A stretch of DNA of 64,000 nucleotides, from the NCBI GenBank assembly GCA_016719395.1, contig JADJZF010000002.1, positions 248,001 to 312,000 on the forward strand, in the 5' to 3' direction. Below, piece after piece: positions 43,956-53,121 of this stretch. The position numbers and the translations under genes are program-made. Source of the DNA: Candidatus Amarobacter glycogenicus. GTDB taxonomy: Bacteria; Chloroflexota; Dehalococcoidia; Tepidiformales; Tepidiformaceae. The notes below the pieces were generated by a model. The model was not told where the DNA came from. It saw nothing but the letters and a program-made list of their open reading frames with translations, and did not search any database. Within the stretch, counting starts at the first letter, position 1. The number at the start of each line of letters is the position of its first letter.

Positions 43956-45452
43956 ATGGCATCTCCTTGGACTCGGCGGCAGCGCGGAAGGCCTCCCTAT
44001 CCCCTGCTGACGCCAGCGGAGGAGCGGGTGCTTGCGCACCTCCGCCGTGGTCTGACGAACGCCGAAATCGCCGTGCGGCTGGGCGTCTCGCTCGATGCGG
44101 TGAAGTACCACGTCTCGAACATGCTCGGGAAGCTGGGGCTCCAGAACCGCGAGCAGTTGGCGGCATGGCGCGAGCCAACGCGCCCGCGGCGGATGTGGGC
44201 GGGGATACCCGCTGTGGTGAAGATCGGACTGGTTACCGCGGCGGGCGTCGCGGTTGTCGCCGTTGTCCACGCGTTCGCGACACGTACCGAGCCAGAGTCG
44301 GAGACGCTCTTCCAGGGCCTCGTGACGGTCGGATTCGATGGGGCGCCCGCGAACGGCCCATCCCGGAACGCTCACCTCTCCACCGACGGGCGCTACCTCG
44401 TTTTCGAATCCGATGCGTCCAACCTCGTAAAGGACGATCGAAACGGTGGCACCGATGTATTTCGATTCGACCGGCGGGAAAGGAAGCTCCAGCTTCTTAC
44501 CGACCTCGCACCGGGCTCAGCCTCGGCGATGTCATCCTCCGGGCCATCGGTTTCGGCGAATGGCGATGTCGTGGCGTTCATCGTGGCGGGAGCCAATCCC
44601 TTCTTCGGAGGCATTCGACTTTGGGAGAACGGCACGTCGGGCCTCCGCAACTTCAGCGATGTCCCGACGCTTGTCGCTTCGGTTTCGCCGCGAGGGGACC
44701 TCGTTGCGGCCGTACAGCTGGAACAATCGGCCGCACAAACGCTCGCCATCCTGGAGGTGCGCGACGTTCGCTCGGGAGACACGGTTTGGAGGACGCCGCT
44801 TGAACCGGCGCTCGATGCCGGAACCCCGGGATTCTCAAGCGACGGGCGTTGGCTGGTCTTTGCGGCGTCATCCGTCCCGGAAGCGAGATGCGAGCCCCTG
44901 CTCCGGGAAGTGCTGATTGGCGATTCAGTGAACGCATTGCCGGTCGCAAGGCCCTTCGTCCACGACTTCCTGACCGGGGAAACCTGGTGCCCATCGATCA
45001 CTCCCACCGATGGCACAGTCATCGTGGATTTCGGCATCGCTGCGGTTTCGGGCGACGCAGCAGCGTTCGCATTCATGAGCGGGGAGACAGTGGCGGGCTC
45101 CGGTGGCACACGCATCCTGGGTGCCGGACTGGTCATGGTGTCGTTGGCGACGGGCGAAGTACTGGGCACCCTCGCGTCTGCGGACCTCTCGTTTTGCTGT
45201 GGCGGACCACCCGCGATCGCTGGCCGAACATTGGTCTGGGGCCCGTACCGGAAGGCCGGGCTCGACTACTTCGATCCTTTCCCGGATGCCCTTCCCGCTA
45301 CGGTGGTCACTCCCGGCCGGTTTGCGCCAGGGACCGCGAAATACTTCGGCCCTGCTCTGTCGGGCGACTCACGAAGCCTGGCGTACGGCGTCGAAGGCCA
45401 CGACATCCAAACCGGCGCGACGCTCGGCGATCTCTACGTGTTTTACCGCTGA
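43956..45452 (+). CDS. LuxR-type HTH protein with membrane anchor and beta-propeller
   Basis: A 498-residue one-component-style protein. Residues about 18-70 are a LuxR/GerE helix-turn-helix (LTPAEERVLAHLRRGLTNAE; LGVSLDAVKYHVSNMLGKLG). A membrane helix follows at about 87-106 (VVKIGLVTAAGVAVVAVVHAF). The remaining 390 residues form repeated PD40/WD-like blades (LSTDGRYLVFESDAS; FSSDGRWLVFAASS; LSGDSRSLAYGVEG). The propeller should face outside and the DNA-binding domain inside, a membrane-bound regulator. The ligand and target are unknown, and it may autoregulate. Confidence 0.8.
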   Translation: MASPWTRRQRGRPPYPLLTPAEERVLAHLRRGLTNAEIAVRLGVSLDAVKYHVSNMLGKLGLQNREQLAAWREPTRPRRMWAGIPAVVKIGLVTAAGVAVVAVVHAFATRTEPESETLFQGLVTVGFDGAPANGPSRNAHLSTDGRYLVFESDASNLVKDDRNGGTDVFRFDRRERKLQLLTDLAPGSASAMSSSGPSVSANGDVVAFIVAGANPFFGGIRLWENGTSGLRNFSDVPTLVASVSPRGDLVAAVQLEQSAAQTLAILEVRDVRSGDTVWRTPLEPALDAGTPGFSSDGRWLVFAASSVPEARCEPLLREVLIGDSVNALPVARPFVHDFLTGETWCPSITPTDGTVIVDFGIAAVSGDAAAFAFMSGETVAGSGGTRILGAGLVMVSLATGEVLGTLASADLSFCCGGPPAIAGRTLVWGPYRKAGLDYFDPFPDALPATVVTPGRFAPGTAKYFGPALSGDSRSLAYGVEGHDIQTGATLGDLYVFYR

Positions 45453-45708
45453 CCGGCAACGACGGTGGCCCAGGCCGCTGGCCGGATTCCTCGCGCACAC
45501 TTGCCAGGACACGACACGATTTGTCGCGATCACCCGGTATCCATAACCCGTGGACTCCGTACAGGAACTATCAAGGATCGCCCCACGCGACGATAACGGA
45601 TGGAGCAGCTATCCTTATTCGTCTACGGTGCCCCCGGGATCGCACCGGGCGGGCACACTCACCCCGCCGTTTGTCCCGCCGGGGCTATCCCTACTTGGAG
45701 TCCAGGTC
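45453..45708. other. Leader region upstream of rplI, no gene
   Basis: A 256-base plus-strand gap between the LuxR-propeller gene and rplI. I found no convincing promoter pair, hairpin or small gene in it. The rplI-dnaB-dnaD-dnaC transcript probably starts here. Confidence 0.5.
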
Positions 45709-46302
45709 ATGAAAGTCGTCTTTTTCGAAGACGTAGAAGGCACCGCGCAGGTTGGCGAAGTGAAGGAAGTCAAGAACGGCTTCGCTCGCAACTTCCTCCT
45801 GCCTCGCGGCGTCGCAGGTTCAACCTCGAAGGATAACCTCCAGCGCGCGAATTCCCTCGCCCAGAAGGAAGCCCGCCGCCAGGAGAAACTCGATGGCGAA
45901 GCGCGCGGCGTCGCCGGCAAGCTCGATGGTTACACCGTCACCATCGAAGCCCGAGTCGGCGAAACCGGCCACCTTTTCGGCTCCGTCACCAATCGTGATA
46001 TCGCCGAACAGCTGACCGCCGGGGCCGGCGTCGAAGTCGATTCCAAAATCGTCCTTCTCGCCGAGCCCATCCGCGAAATCGGCCAGAAGCAGGTGACCAT
46101 CAAGTTCACCCGCAACGTCACCTCCGAAGTGACCGTCGATGTGGTGCCGGACGAAGCATCGAAGCCCGTCGTCGAGAAGTTCCTCGCCGAGAAGAAGGCC
46201 CAGGCCGAAGCCGAAGCGAAGATCGCCGCCGAAAAGAAGGCGCTGGCTGAAGCGAAGGCCGCCGAAGAAGCCGCTGCTGCCGAAGAGACCGAAGAAGAGT
46301 AA
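45709..46302 (+). CDS. rplI: 50S ribosomal protein L9 with charged C-terminal tail
   Basis: L9 binds at the base of the L1 stalk and helps reading-frame maintenance. ATG at 45709 gives 197 residues starting MKVVFFEDVEGTAQVGEV, then VKNGFARNFLLPRGVA, the helical linker and the C-terminal domain VGETGHLFGSVTNRDIAEQL. After about residue 150 come 45 residues of Ala/Glu/Lys repeats ending in EETEEE, beyond the usual length of about 148. Upstream in-frame starts are not family-like. Confidence 0.96.
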   Translation: MKVVFFEDVEGTAQVGEVKEVKNGFARNFLLPRGVAGSTSKDNLQRANSLAQKEARRQEKLDGEARGVAGKLDGYTVTIEARVGETGHLFGSVTNRDIAEQLTAGAGVEVDSKIVLLAEPIREIGQKQVTIKFTRNVTSEVTVDVVPDEASKPVVEKFLAEKKAQAEAEAKIAAEKKALAEAKAAEEAAAAEETEEE

Positions 46303-46386
46303 CCAGGGAAAGGAGGAGAACAGGGACCGAGGCCATCCGCGCGCCCAGGCGCGCACCCGCGCTTTCCCCGGTTTCCTCCCCACCCT

Positions 46387-47781
46387 ATGACCCTCGCGCC
46401 ACTCGAACGTCTACCCCCGCACGACATCGAGGCAGAGGAGGCGGTCATCGCCTCCTTGATGGTCGATCCCCAGGCCATGATCGCCGTCCAGGGCATCCTC
46501 AAAGCCCAGGACTTCTTCCGCGAGAAGAACGGCTGGGTCTACGACTCCTGCCTCGCGCTCTGGAACCGCGACGAAGTGGTCAACCAGATCACCGTCGCCC
46601 ACGAGCTTGCTACCCGCGACCGGCTGGAGGATGTCGGCGGCCAGGTCTTCCTCGCAGATATCATCCGCCGCCTGCCGACGTCCCTCGGCGCTGAGTTCTA
46701 CGCCCGCATCGTCAAGCGCGACAGCACCTACCGCGGCCTGATCCATGCCGCCACCGGCATCCTCCAGATGGCCTACGAGGCCCCCGCCGAGATCGAACAG
46801 GTCTTTTCCAAAGCCGAAAACCTGATCCAGCGCATCCGCGGCGGCGAAAGCTTCCGCGACTTCGTCCACATTCGGCAGCTCCTCGATGCCTACCTCGACC
46901 AGGACCCGGACGAGATCGAGCGCATCGAACTCTCGGCCATCCGCACCGGCTTCACCGACCTCGATACGCTGCTCACGGGCCTGAAACGCTCTGACCTCGT
47001 CATCATCGGCGCCCGCCCGAGCGTCGGAAAGTCGAGCTTCGCCCTCGGTATCGCCCGGAATGCCGCTATCGAGCAGCGCGCCCATGTTGCCTTCTTCTCG
47101 CTCGAAATGTCGTCCGAACAGCTCGCAATCCGGCTCCTTTCAGCCGAATCCGGCGTCGATAGCAGCCGCCTCCGGCTGGGGCAGAACACCGAGCTCGAAG
47201 AGCGCCGCGTCGTGGCCGCCGCCGGCCGCCTCTCGGAAGCCAACATCTGGTTCGACGACTCGCCGATGCTAACCGCCGCCGAACTGCGCGCGAAGGCCCG
47301 CCGGCTGGCCGGCGAAGCGAAACAGCTCGACCTCATTGTCATCGACTACCTCCAGCTCATGCAGGGGGAAAGCCAGACCGGGCGCGAAAACCGTGTCCAG
47401 GAGATCAGTTACATCTCTCGCACGCTGAAGGGCCTCGCGCGCGAACTCGATGTCCCGATCGTCGCCCTCGCGCAGCTTTCGCGCGCCATCGAGAACCGCC
47501 ACCCGCGCACTCCCATGCTCTCTGACCTCCGGGATTCCGGCTCCATCGAACAGGATGCCGACATCGTCATGTTCCTCAGTCGCGAAGAGCTCTACGTCAC
47601 CCAGGAACAGTGGGCCCAGCAACACCCCGACCTCCCCGAGAGCGCCTACCCGAAGGGCGTCGCCCAGGTGAGTGTCGCCAAGCATCGCAACGGCCCGACG
47701 GGCTCCGTCGAGCTCCGCTTCCGCGATCGGTTCGCCAAGTTCGAAGACTGGGTCCTCCGCACCGATGACCTCCCCGAGTAA
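46387..47781 (+). CDS. dnaB: Replicative DNA helicase DnaB
   Basis: DnaB is the hexameric 5'-3' replication-fork helicase. The 464-residue protein has the N-terminal domain (LPPHDIEAEEAVIASLMVDP), the linker helix, and the RecA-like domain with Walker A GARPSVGKSSFALGIA. Walker B is LIVIDYLQLM, and H4 (SDLRDSGSIEQDADIVMFL) and the C-terminal VAKHRNGPTG follow. The rplI-dnaB order is widely conserved. The dnaD-like and loader genes follow on the same strand. Confidence 0.96.
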   Translation: MTLAPLERLPPHDIEAEEAVIASLMVDPQAMIAVQGILKAQDFFREKNGWVYDSCLALWNRDEVVNQITVAHELATRDRLEDVGGQVFLADIIRRLPTSLGAEFYARIVKRDSTYRGLIHAATGILQMAYEAPAEIEQVFSKAENLIQRIRGGESFRDFVHIRQLLDAYLDQDPDEIERIELSAIRTGFTDLDTLLTGLKRSDLVIIGARPSVGKSSFALGIARNAAIEQRAHVAFFSLEMSSEQLAIRLLSAESGVDSSRLRLGQNTELEERRVVAAAGRLSEANIWFDDSPMLTAAELRAKARRLAGEAKQLDLIVIDYLQLMQGESQTGRENRVQEISYISRTLKGLARELDVPIVALAQLSRAIENRHPRTPMLSDLRDSGSIEQDADIVMFLSREELYVTQEQWAQQHPDLPESAYPKGVAQVSVAKHRNGPTGSVELRFRDRFAKFEDWVLRTDDLPE

Positions 47782-47835
47782 CGCCCTCACCGCCGAGCAG
47801 CTCGGTCGCGGGGACCGGAAAGCGGGAACCCGGCG

Positions 47836-48537
47836 TTGAACGACTTCACGGGCTTTCCCGGTATCGGCAAGGCGACCGCGATTCCGAACCTCTTCTTCTC
47901 GGCGGTCTTGCCCCGGCTGGAGTTTCCGGACGCCTTGCTCGCGTTTCTCTGGGTCAGCCGGTTGGCCCAGGCGCAGCGTGGCGAAGCCCGCTGCGCGAGC
48001 GCCGCTGTCATCTGGGCCGAACCCGCTGCCCGGGCGAGTTTCGAAGCGTTCGGCGGGGGCAAGGCCGGCCTCGATTCCGGTCTCGCACGGTGCCTGGAGC
48101 TGCGTGCGCTCATCGCCATCCGTCTCCGCGGGGCCGGCGTCGATGAAGCCGTCTACTTCCCGAACGACCCGGTTTCCCGCCGTACCGTCACCCGTGTCCG
48201 GAGCGGCGAACTCAGCCTGCGCCCCGAAACGACAGTCGTTCCGCTGGAGCTCCCCGAACAGCGCCCGGGCATTTTCCGGCTCTACGAAGAACACATTGGT
48301 ACGATCACCCCGATGGTCGGCGATCGGCTCGTCGAAGCCGAAGACCTCTATCCCGCGGAGTGGATCGAAGATGCGTTCCGCGAGGCTGCCGAACTGAACG
48401 CGCGCAACTGGCGCTACATTGAGAAAATCCTGAGGAACTGGGCCGAGGAGGGCCGTCCAAATGAAACGCCTGGGCGAGATTCTCTCGAAGACCGCAAACG
48501 CCGATATCTCGGAGGTGCGCTCAGGCCCGGGAACTGA
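47836..48537 (+). CDS. DnaD-domain replication protein
   Basis: DnaD-type proteins act in primosome assembly at the origin. The TTG start at 47836 gives 233 residues. The N-terminal part (TAIPNLFFSAVLPRLEFPDA; LLAFLWVSRLA) resembles the winged-helix DnaD/DnaB-N region. The C-terminal part has the YEEHIGTITPMVGDRL and IEDAFREAAELNARNWRYIE pattern of the DnaD/phage-replisome C-domain, including the RNWRYIEKIL helix. The 3' end overlaps the loader gene by 77 bases in another frame. Confidence 0.8.
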   Translation: MNDFTGFPGIGKATAIPNLFFSAVLPRLEFPDALLAFLWVSRLAQAQRGEARCASAAVIWAEPAARASFEAFGGGKAGLDSGLARCLELRALIAIRLRGAGVDEAVYFPNDPVSRRTVTRVRSGELSLRPETTVVPLELPEQRPGIFRLYEEHIGTITPMVGDRLVEAEDLYPAEWIEDAFREAAELNARNWRYIEKILRNWAEEGRPNETPGRDSLEDRKRRYLGGALRPGN

Positions 48538-49855
48538 GACCCCGCCGGAGGTCTCCAGTTGCCCGATCTGCAAGGGCGCCGGTTTCGTCCGCCGGTCGCT
48601 CCCTGTCGACCATCCCCGTTTCGGCAAGGCCGAGCCTTGCAGTTGTGTGATGAACGAGGACGAGCACGTCCGCCGCACGCGTCTTGAGCGCATGAGCAAT
48701 CTCGGTTCGCTCACCCGCTTCACGTTTCAGAGCCTCGTACCGACCGGCCGCACCGGCGAGAGCGGCTGGTTCGAAGAGGCCTACAAGGCAGCCCGCGAGT
48801 TTGCAGGGGCGCCGTCCGGCTGGCTCGTGTTCAGCGGAGTCTCGGGTAGCGGGAAGACCCATCTTGCTGCGGCCATCGCGAACGACCGCATCTCCGCCGG
48901 CGAGCCGGTCCTCTTCATGGTCGTGCCGGACTTGCTCGACCACCTCCGCGCGAGCTACGAGCCCGATGACGACGACATTGGCTTCGACCAGCTGTTCGAT
49001 CAGGTTCGCAATACTCCCCTCCTCATCCTCGACGATATCGATACAGGCGCCGGTACCGCCTGGGCCCGCGAGAAGCTACTGCAGGTGGTCAACCACCGCT
49101 ACAACGCGAGCCTCCCCACCGTCTTCACCACTACCACCCGTCCGCAGCAGTTGGACGAGCGGCTTGCAACCCGCCTCTGCGATGAGGGCCTGTCCCGTGT
49201 CATGGTCCTGGATGCGGAAGTGCGCGGCGGCTATGCCCAGGTCGGAGGGATGACACGCGAACGCATCGCCGAACACCAGTTCCGCACCTTCGACCTGCGC
49301 GTCGCTGGCCTTCACTCCGAAGAACGCGAATCGCTCGAATCGGCCTTTCGCGCCGCCATGGCCTATGCGGAAGACCCGAAGGGCTGGTTTGTACTCCAGG
49401 GCGCCAACGGCTGCGGCAAGACGCACCTCGCCGCGGCCATCGCCAACCGCGTCCTCGCCGATGGCCGCGGCGTCTTCTTCGCAGTCGTCCCGGACCTGCT
49501 CGACTACCTGCGCGCGTCGTTCGCACCCGGCAAAGAATCCCCTTACGACGAACTCTTCGACCGTGTGCGCAACGTCGACCTTCTCGTCCTCGACGACCTT
49601 GGCGCCCAGGCGACAACACAGTGGGCGCAGGAGAAGCTCTACCAGGTGGTGAACTACCGCCACGTCGCCGGCCTGCCCACGGTCGTGACAACCGACCAAT
49701 CGCTGGACCGCCTGCAGGAAGCGCATCCCCGCATCGTCGCCCGTATAGCCGATCCCCATGCAGGGACGGTCGTCACGCTGCTCGCCCCGCACTACCGCCT
49801 CGGCCGCCAGCCCGACGCTCCCCCGGCCCGGGGAAATTACTCGCGCAGGCGTTGA
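48461..49855 (+). CDS. DnaC/DnaI-like helicase loader with duplicated AAA+ domains
   Basis: A 464-residue protein with two complete DnaC-type AAA+ modules. N-terminal cysteines C34, C37, C60 and C62 (CPIC and CSC) form a likely zinc finger. Module 1 has Walker A GVSGSGKTH (126-134) and Walker B LLILDD (187-192). Module 2 has Walker A GANGCGKTH (314-322) and Walker B LLVLDD (374-379). Both have the same downstream pattern EKL(L/Y)QVVN(H/Y)R, and the modules are alike in length and sequence, so they arose by internal duplication. It follows dnaB and dnaD, supporting a helicase-loading role. Typical DnaC/DnaI loaders have one module and form oligomers. Confidence 0.85.
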   Translation: MKRLGEILSKTANADISEVRSGPGTETPPEVSSCPICKGAGFVRRSLPVDHPRFGKAEPCSCVMNEDEHVRRTRLERMSNLGSLTRFTFQSLVPTGRTGESGWFEEAYKAAREFAGAPSGWLVFSGVSGSGKTHLAAAIANDRISAGEPVLFMVVPDLLDHLRASYEPDDDDIGFDQLFDQVRNTPLLILDDIDTGAGTAWAREKLLQVVNHRYNASLPTVFTTTTRPQQLDERLATRLCDEGLSRVMVLDAEVRGGYAQVGGMTRERIAEHQFRTFDLRVAGLHSEERESLESAFRAAMAYAEDPKGWFVLQGANGCGKTHLAAAIANRVLADGRGVFFAVVPDLLDYLRASFAPGKESPYDELFDRVRNVDLLVLDDLGAQATTQWAQEKLYQVVNYRHVAGLPTVVTTDQSLDRLQEAHPRIVARIADPHAGTVVTLLAPHYRLGRQPDAPPARGNYSRRR

Positions 49856-49889
49856 TCCCTACAACGCACGCTGCGCTTAGGATCGGGCC

Positions 49890-50561
49890 ATGACGATGCC
49901 GCGGGCCGCCGGCCTGCTCGTTCTCTCGGTCCTGGTTTCCGCCGTCGGGATTATCCTTCTCGTCGCGCGGGTGCAGTCGGGAATCGTCAACTCGGAGATC
50001 GATTCCCGCTCTACAGGCGCTGGAGTGGGCGATAACCCCGCCACCCCGCAGGGCTCGATCTACGAGTCCGGCGGAAGCGCCGGAGCCACCATCACTGCCG
50101 TCATCCGCGAAGCCACCATGCTCTCCGCGACCGCGATTGCCGAGCTCACGCCCCGTCCTTCGAGGTCCGCCACGACCGTCGTCGGGATGGTTGGGATCGG
50201 GCAAACGGTCGAGTTCAACGGTTCACGCTACACCGTCCATCAGGTAGTCGACCCCGAGCCGCCCGGACTTTTCCAGACCGCTGTTGGCAACCGCCGCGTC
50301 GCAATCGAGGTCACCCAGGAAGCGATGACAGCGCGCCAGAGCTACTCCTTTGCCTCGTTCAAGCTCCTCGATGCCTCTGGGGTCGAGTACACCTGGGCGA
50401 TCACCAACAGCACGCCCGGGTTTCAGTCGGGCCAGCTCCAGCCGGGAGAGTCGAGACGCGGGTGGCTCAGCTTTCAGGTGCCGGTTGGCGCCCGTGTAGC
50501 AGCGCTCGAAGTGACGATCCCAGGGCAGGCGAAGGCCGTGCCGATCGTCTCGCTGAAGTAG
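49890..50561 (+). CDS. Exported protein with DUF4352-like (telokin-like) domain
   Basis: The 223-residue protein has an N-terminal membrane/export helix (AAGLLVLSVLVSAVGIILLVARV), a Ser/Thr/Gly-rich linker, and a beta-sandwich domain from about 105. That domain carries the pattern seen in DUF4352 proteins: GQTVEFNGSRYTVHQVV, AVGNRRVAIEVTQEAMTARQ and LSFQVPVGARVAALEV. These are cell-surface modules of unknown ligand. A second ATG two codons later is equally possible as start. Confidence 0.7.
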   Translation: MTMPRAAGLLVLSVLVSAVGIILLVARVQSGIVNSEIDSRSTGAGVGDNPATPQGSIYESGGSAGATITAVIREATMLSATAIAELTPRPSRSATTVVGMVGIGQTVEFNGSRYTVHQVVDPEPPGLFQTAVGNRRVAIEVTQEAMTARQSYSFASFKLLDASGVEYTWAITNSTPGFQSGQLQPGESRRGWLSFQVPVGARVAALEVTIPGQAKAVPIVSLK

Positions 50562-50790
50562 CGATCCCGATCCCGGTCTTGGTTCAAGGCTCGATTGGGT
50601 CATTCCACGCCGGGGTGCCGCCTGGTCGCAACCCCAGCGCGCCCTCGTCCGCTGGATCGCCCGGTTCCTCTCTGGCGGGTACGTCACGCCGAGGTTAAGG
50701 CGGGAGTGAAGGCTGCGGCACCCGCGAGCCCCAATCCGCCATCACCTGTCAACCGCCGGACATGCGCTCCGGCCGAGAAGGTGGTACCCG

Positions 50791-52887
50791 ATGAAAGCCC
50801 TCGCTCTTTTCCTATTCGTCGCCACGCTGGCCGTCGCAGCCGCCGCGTGCGCGCCTACGCCGGGCTCGCTCTCCGAAGCGGGGGCTTCCGCGCCGGGCGC
50901 TCTCCCCGCGGAAGTGGTCTGCGACGATGCGCTTTGCCTGGAGCGCACCGTGAGCCTCCTCGATCTCCAGGACCGGCCCATCGACGAAAACGTCTTGAAG
51001 CTCTTTTCCGTGGCGGCCGACCCGGTGCGCAACCTGGTCTACGTCTCGGGCATCATGAGCCAGTCGATAGCCATCCTTGATGGCGAGACGGAGGAGTGGG
51101 TCAGCACGGTCGACTCCGGCGTGGCAGTCCGCGCCCTCAAGTACCTCTACGTCGACCCCGAAGCGAACGACCTCTACGTGCTCGAGGCGAGCGGTGCTAC
51201 CTTGCGCAGGATCGACCTCGCCACCGGGGCGATCGAGGGTCCCGTCGCTGTTGGCGGATTCATCGAGGGCCATCAGGCGTTCGTCGATAGCGGGCGCGGG
51301 CAGCTCATGTTGGTCACCAAGGACAACGGGCTGCAGGCCTTCGGCGGCGCGACCTTCGGGCTCTTGTACCAGGAAAAGAGTTTGGGCGAGCGCACCGGCG
51401 CCATGGCGTACGACCCCACCCGCGACCTGGTCTACATGCTCGACACGCAGTCGACAGGGGCCCAGCGCCAGCTCCACCTGGTAGACCCGGCTACCGGAAA
51501 AGTGACGGCCGAGATCACCTACGCTGCGCCGCCGAACGAACGCGCCGCCTGGCTCTCCTTCGATTCGACCACAGGCCGGCTCTTCATCGCGACCCCGCGC
51601 ACGGTCATCGTGCTCCGCTCCGACGGTAGCCAGCTCTCGACTTTCCGGCTCCCCTCGAGCCACACCGTCGAGGACGTCCTCTTCGACCCTACCTCCGGCA
51701 AGATCGTGGCCATGTCGCTCGAACGCCCGGAATCCGGCGAGGTGGCTGGCGTGGGCGGGGTGATGACGGTCTTCGACCCGGCGAACGGCCGCCAGGTCAC
51801 GTCCGTTTCCTTCGGGCGTAAGCCCCACCAGATGACACTCAACACAGCGACGGGCAAGATCTACATCCCGAACGGCGACGCTTCCGTCGTCTGGAGCGTC
51901 GACACGTCCAAGTTCACCGGGGCCACGCCGCTGCGCCTGGGCGACAGCGTCGAACAGGTCGCCTTCGCGGGGAACGGGCAGTCCGTCTTCCTCAGCAGCC
52001 GGCTCGGTGGCAGCTACCTGGTGGAGTACCGCCCCGGCGACGGGACGTTCGAGACCTTCGAATCCGGCACATGGCCCATCCCGGTCCAGACGACGGCCGA
52101 AGGCGACAGGCTCCTCGTCCTCAACGCGTGGGACAGCACCCTCAGCGTCTACGACGTGAGCCAGGGCCACGCACTGCTTGGCAACGTCGCGCTTGGCCTT
52201 CCCGATGGCAGCACTGACCGGCTGCCGGCGATGGCCATCGACTCCAGCCGCTCGCTCGCCTACGTCGCCTATCCAGAATTTCGCAAGGTCGTCGTGGTCG
52301 ACTTCCGCAGCCTCAGAGTACTGTCGACAATCACCCTTGCGGGATTCAAGACGGGCGACACCGGCGGAGGCCCCGGACAGATCCAGCTCGCCGTCGACGA
52401 AGCCGCCAACCATGTGTTCGTCCTCTGGTCGCAAAGCCAGAAACTCGAGGTCTACGACGGCAACGCTAGCTACACGAAGCTCGCTGAGATAGGCAAGACC
52501 AGCCTGAACTGGAAGCTGGTGCCGCAGGATGGTGAGTTGCTGTTCTTCGATGCCGGCGCGGCACGCCTCTTTGTCGGTCCAGTCGAGATCGACGCGGCGA
52601 CCCTGAAGCCGACCGGTCGGACACTCGGCGCCGGGCTCCGAGTCTTCGCTGTCGACACGGAATCCGGCGAGTACTGGGCCAGTGCGACCACGAACAATAG
52701 CGGCGTCGTCAGTTACTCGGTCGCCGTGGTCGACCGCCAGACGCTGGCGACGCTCCACAGCGAACCTCTCCCGGGAACGCACGGGCTGGTTCCGGTGTTC
52801 GCCCTGGATGTGGCTCACCACCGTCTCTACGTCGGCCACCAGGTCGAGGCCGAGCTCGACATCTTCAGCGTCGGTGCCGCGCGCTAA
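50791..52887 (+). CDS. Lipoprotein with beta-propeller (YVTN-like repeats)
   Basis: A 698-residue protein with a lipoprotein signal: MKALALFLFVATLAVAAAAC places a lipobox cysteine at residue 20. The mature part is built of about ten similar segments of the form VYVSGxxxxSIAILDGETxEWV, LFIATPRTVIVLRSDGSQL and KIYIPNGDASVVWSVDTS, characteristic of YVTN/NHL-like propellers. Such proteins bind ligands or partners on the cell surface; no catalytic site is seen. A hairpin at 52909-52942 follows. Confidence 0.75.
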   Translation: MKALALFLFVATLAVAAAACAPTPGSLSEAGASAPGALPAEVVCDDALCLERTVSLLDLQDRPIDENVLKLFSVAADPVRNLVYVSGIMSQSIAILDGETEEWVSTVDSGVAVRALKYLYVDPEANDLYVLEASGATLRRIDLATGAIEGPVAVGGFIEGHQAFVDSGRGQLMLVTKDNGLQAFGGATFGLLYQEKSLGERTGAMAYDPTRDLVYMLDTQSTGAQRQLHLVDPATGKVTAEITYAAPPNERAAWLSFDSTTGRLFIATPRTVIVLRSDGSQLSTFRLPSSHTVEDVLFDPTSGKIVAMSLERPESGEVAGVGGVMTVFDPANGRQVTSVSFGRKPHQMTLNTATGKIYIPNGDASVVWSVDTSKFTGATPLRLGDSVEQVAFAGNGQSVFLSSRLGGSYLVEYRPGDGTFETFESGTWPIPVQTTAEGDRLLVLNAWDSTLSVYDVSQGHALLGNVALGLPDGSTDRLPAMAIDSSRSLAYVAYPEFRKVVVVDFRSLRVLSTITLAGFKTGDTGGGPGQIQLAVDEAANHVFVLWSQSQKLEVYDGNASYTKLAEIGKTSLNWKLVPQDGELLFFDAGAARLFVGPVEIDAATLKPTGRTLGAGLRVFAVDTESGEYWASATTNNSGVVSYSVAVVDRQTLATLHSEPLPGTHGLVPVFALDVAHHRLYVGHQVEAELDIFSVGAAR

Positions 52888-52908
52888 CGCTGGCCCGCTG
52901 CGCACGTG

Positions 52909-52942
52909 ACGGTGACGCCTCCTGTCCCGGGGGCGTCACCGT
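52909..52942 (+). terminator. Hairpin after the propeller lipoprotein gene
   Basis: ACGGTGACGCC (52909-52919) is exactly complementary to GGCGTCACCGT (52932-52942), with a 12-base loop. It starts 21 bases after the stop at 52887. There is no T-run, so a conventional intrinsic terminator is possible but not proven. Confidence 0.5.
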
Positions 52943-53121
52943 CTGCGGCGAATCGCAGAACCGTGGCCAGGGAGTGGCGCTCGATGCCGCGCGGACGTGC
53001 GGATCATCGCGTTGTCCGGGCCCGGCGCGCCACTCCGTGGCCCAGCGAGACCCGGACTGGTTCGGGACAGCCTCGAGGTAGGCGGTGCATCATCGAGGGC
53101 ACCATCCTCAGGAGTCCCGCC

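Noticed and set aside
50812..52905. 697-codon minus-strand frame opposite the propeller lipoprotein
   Set aside because: The plus strand has a lipoprotein signal and repeat pattern; the minus frame has no recognisable domain.
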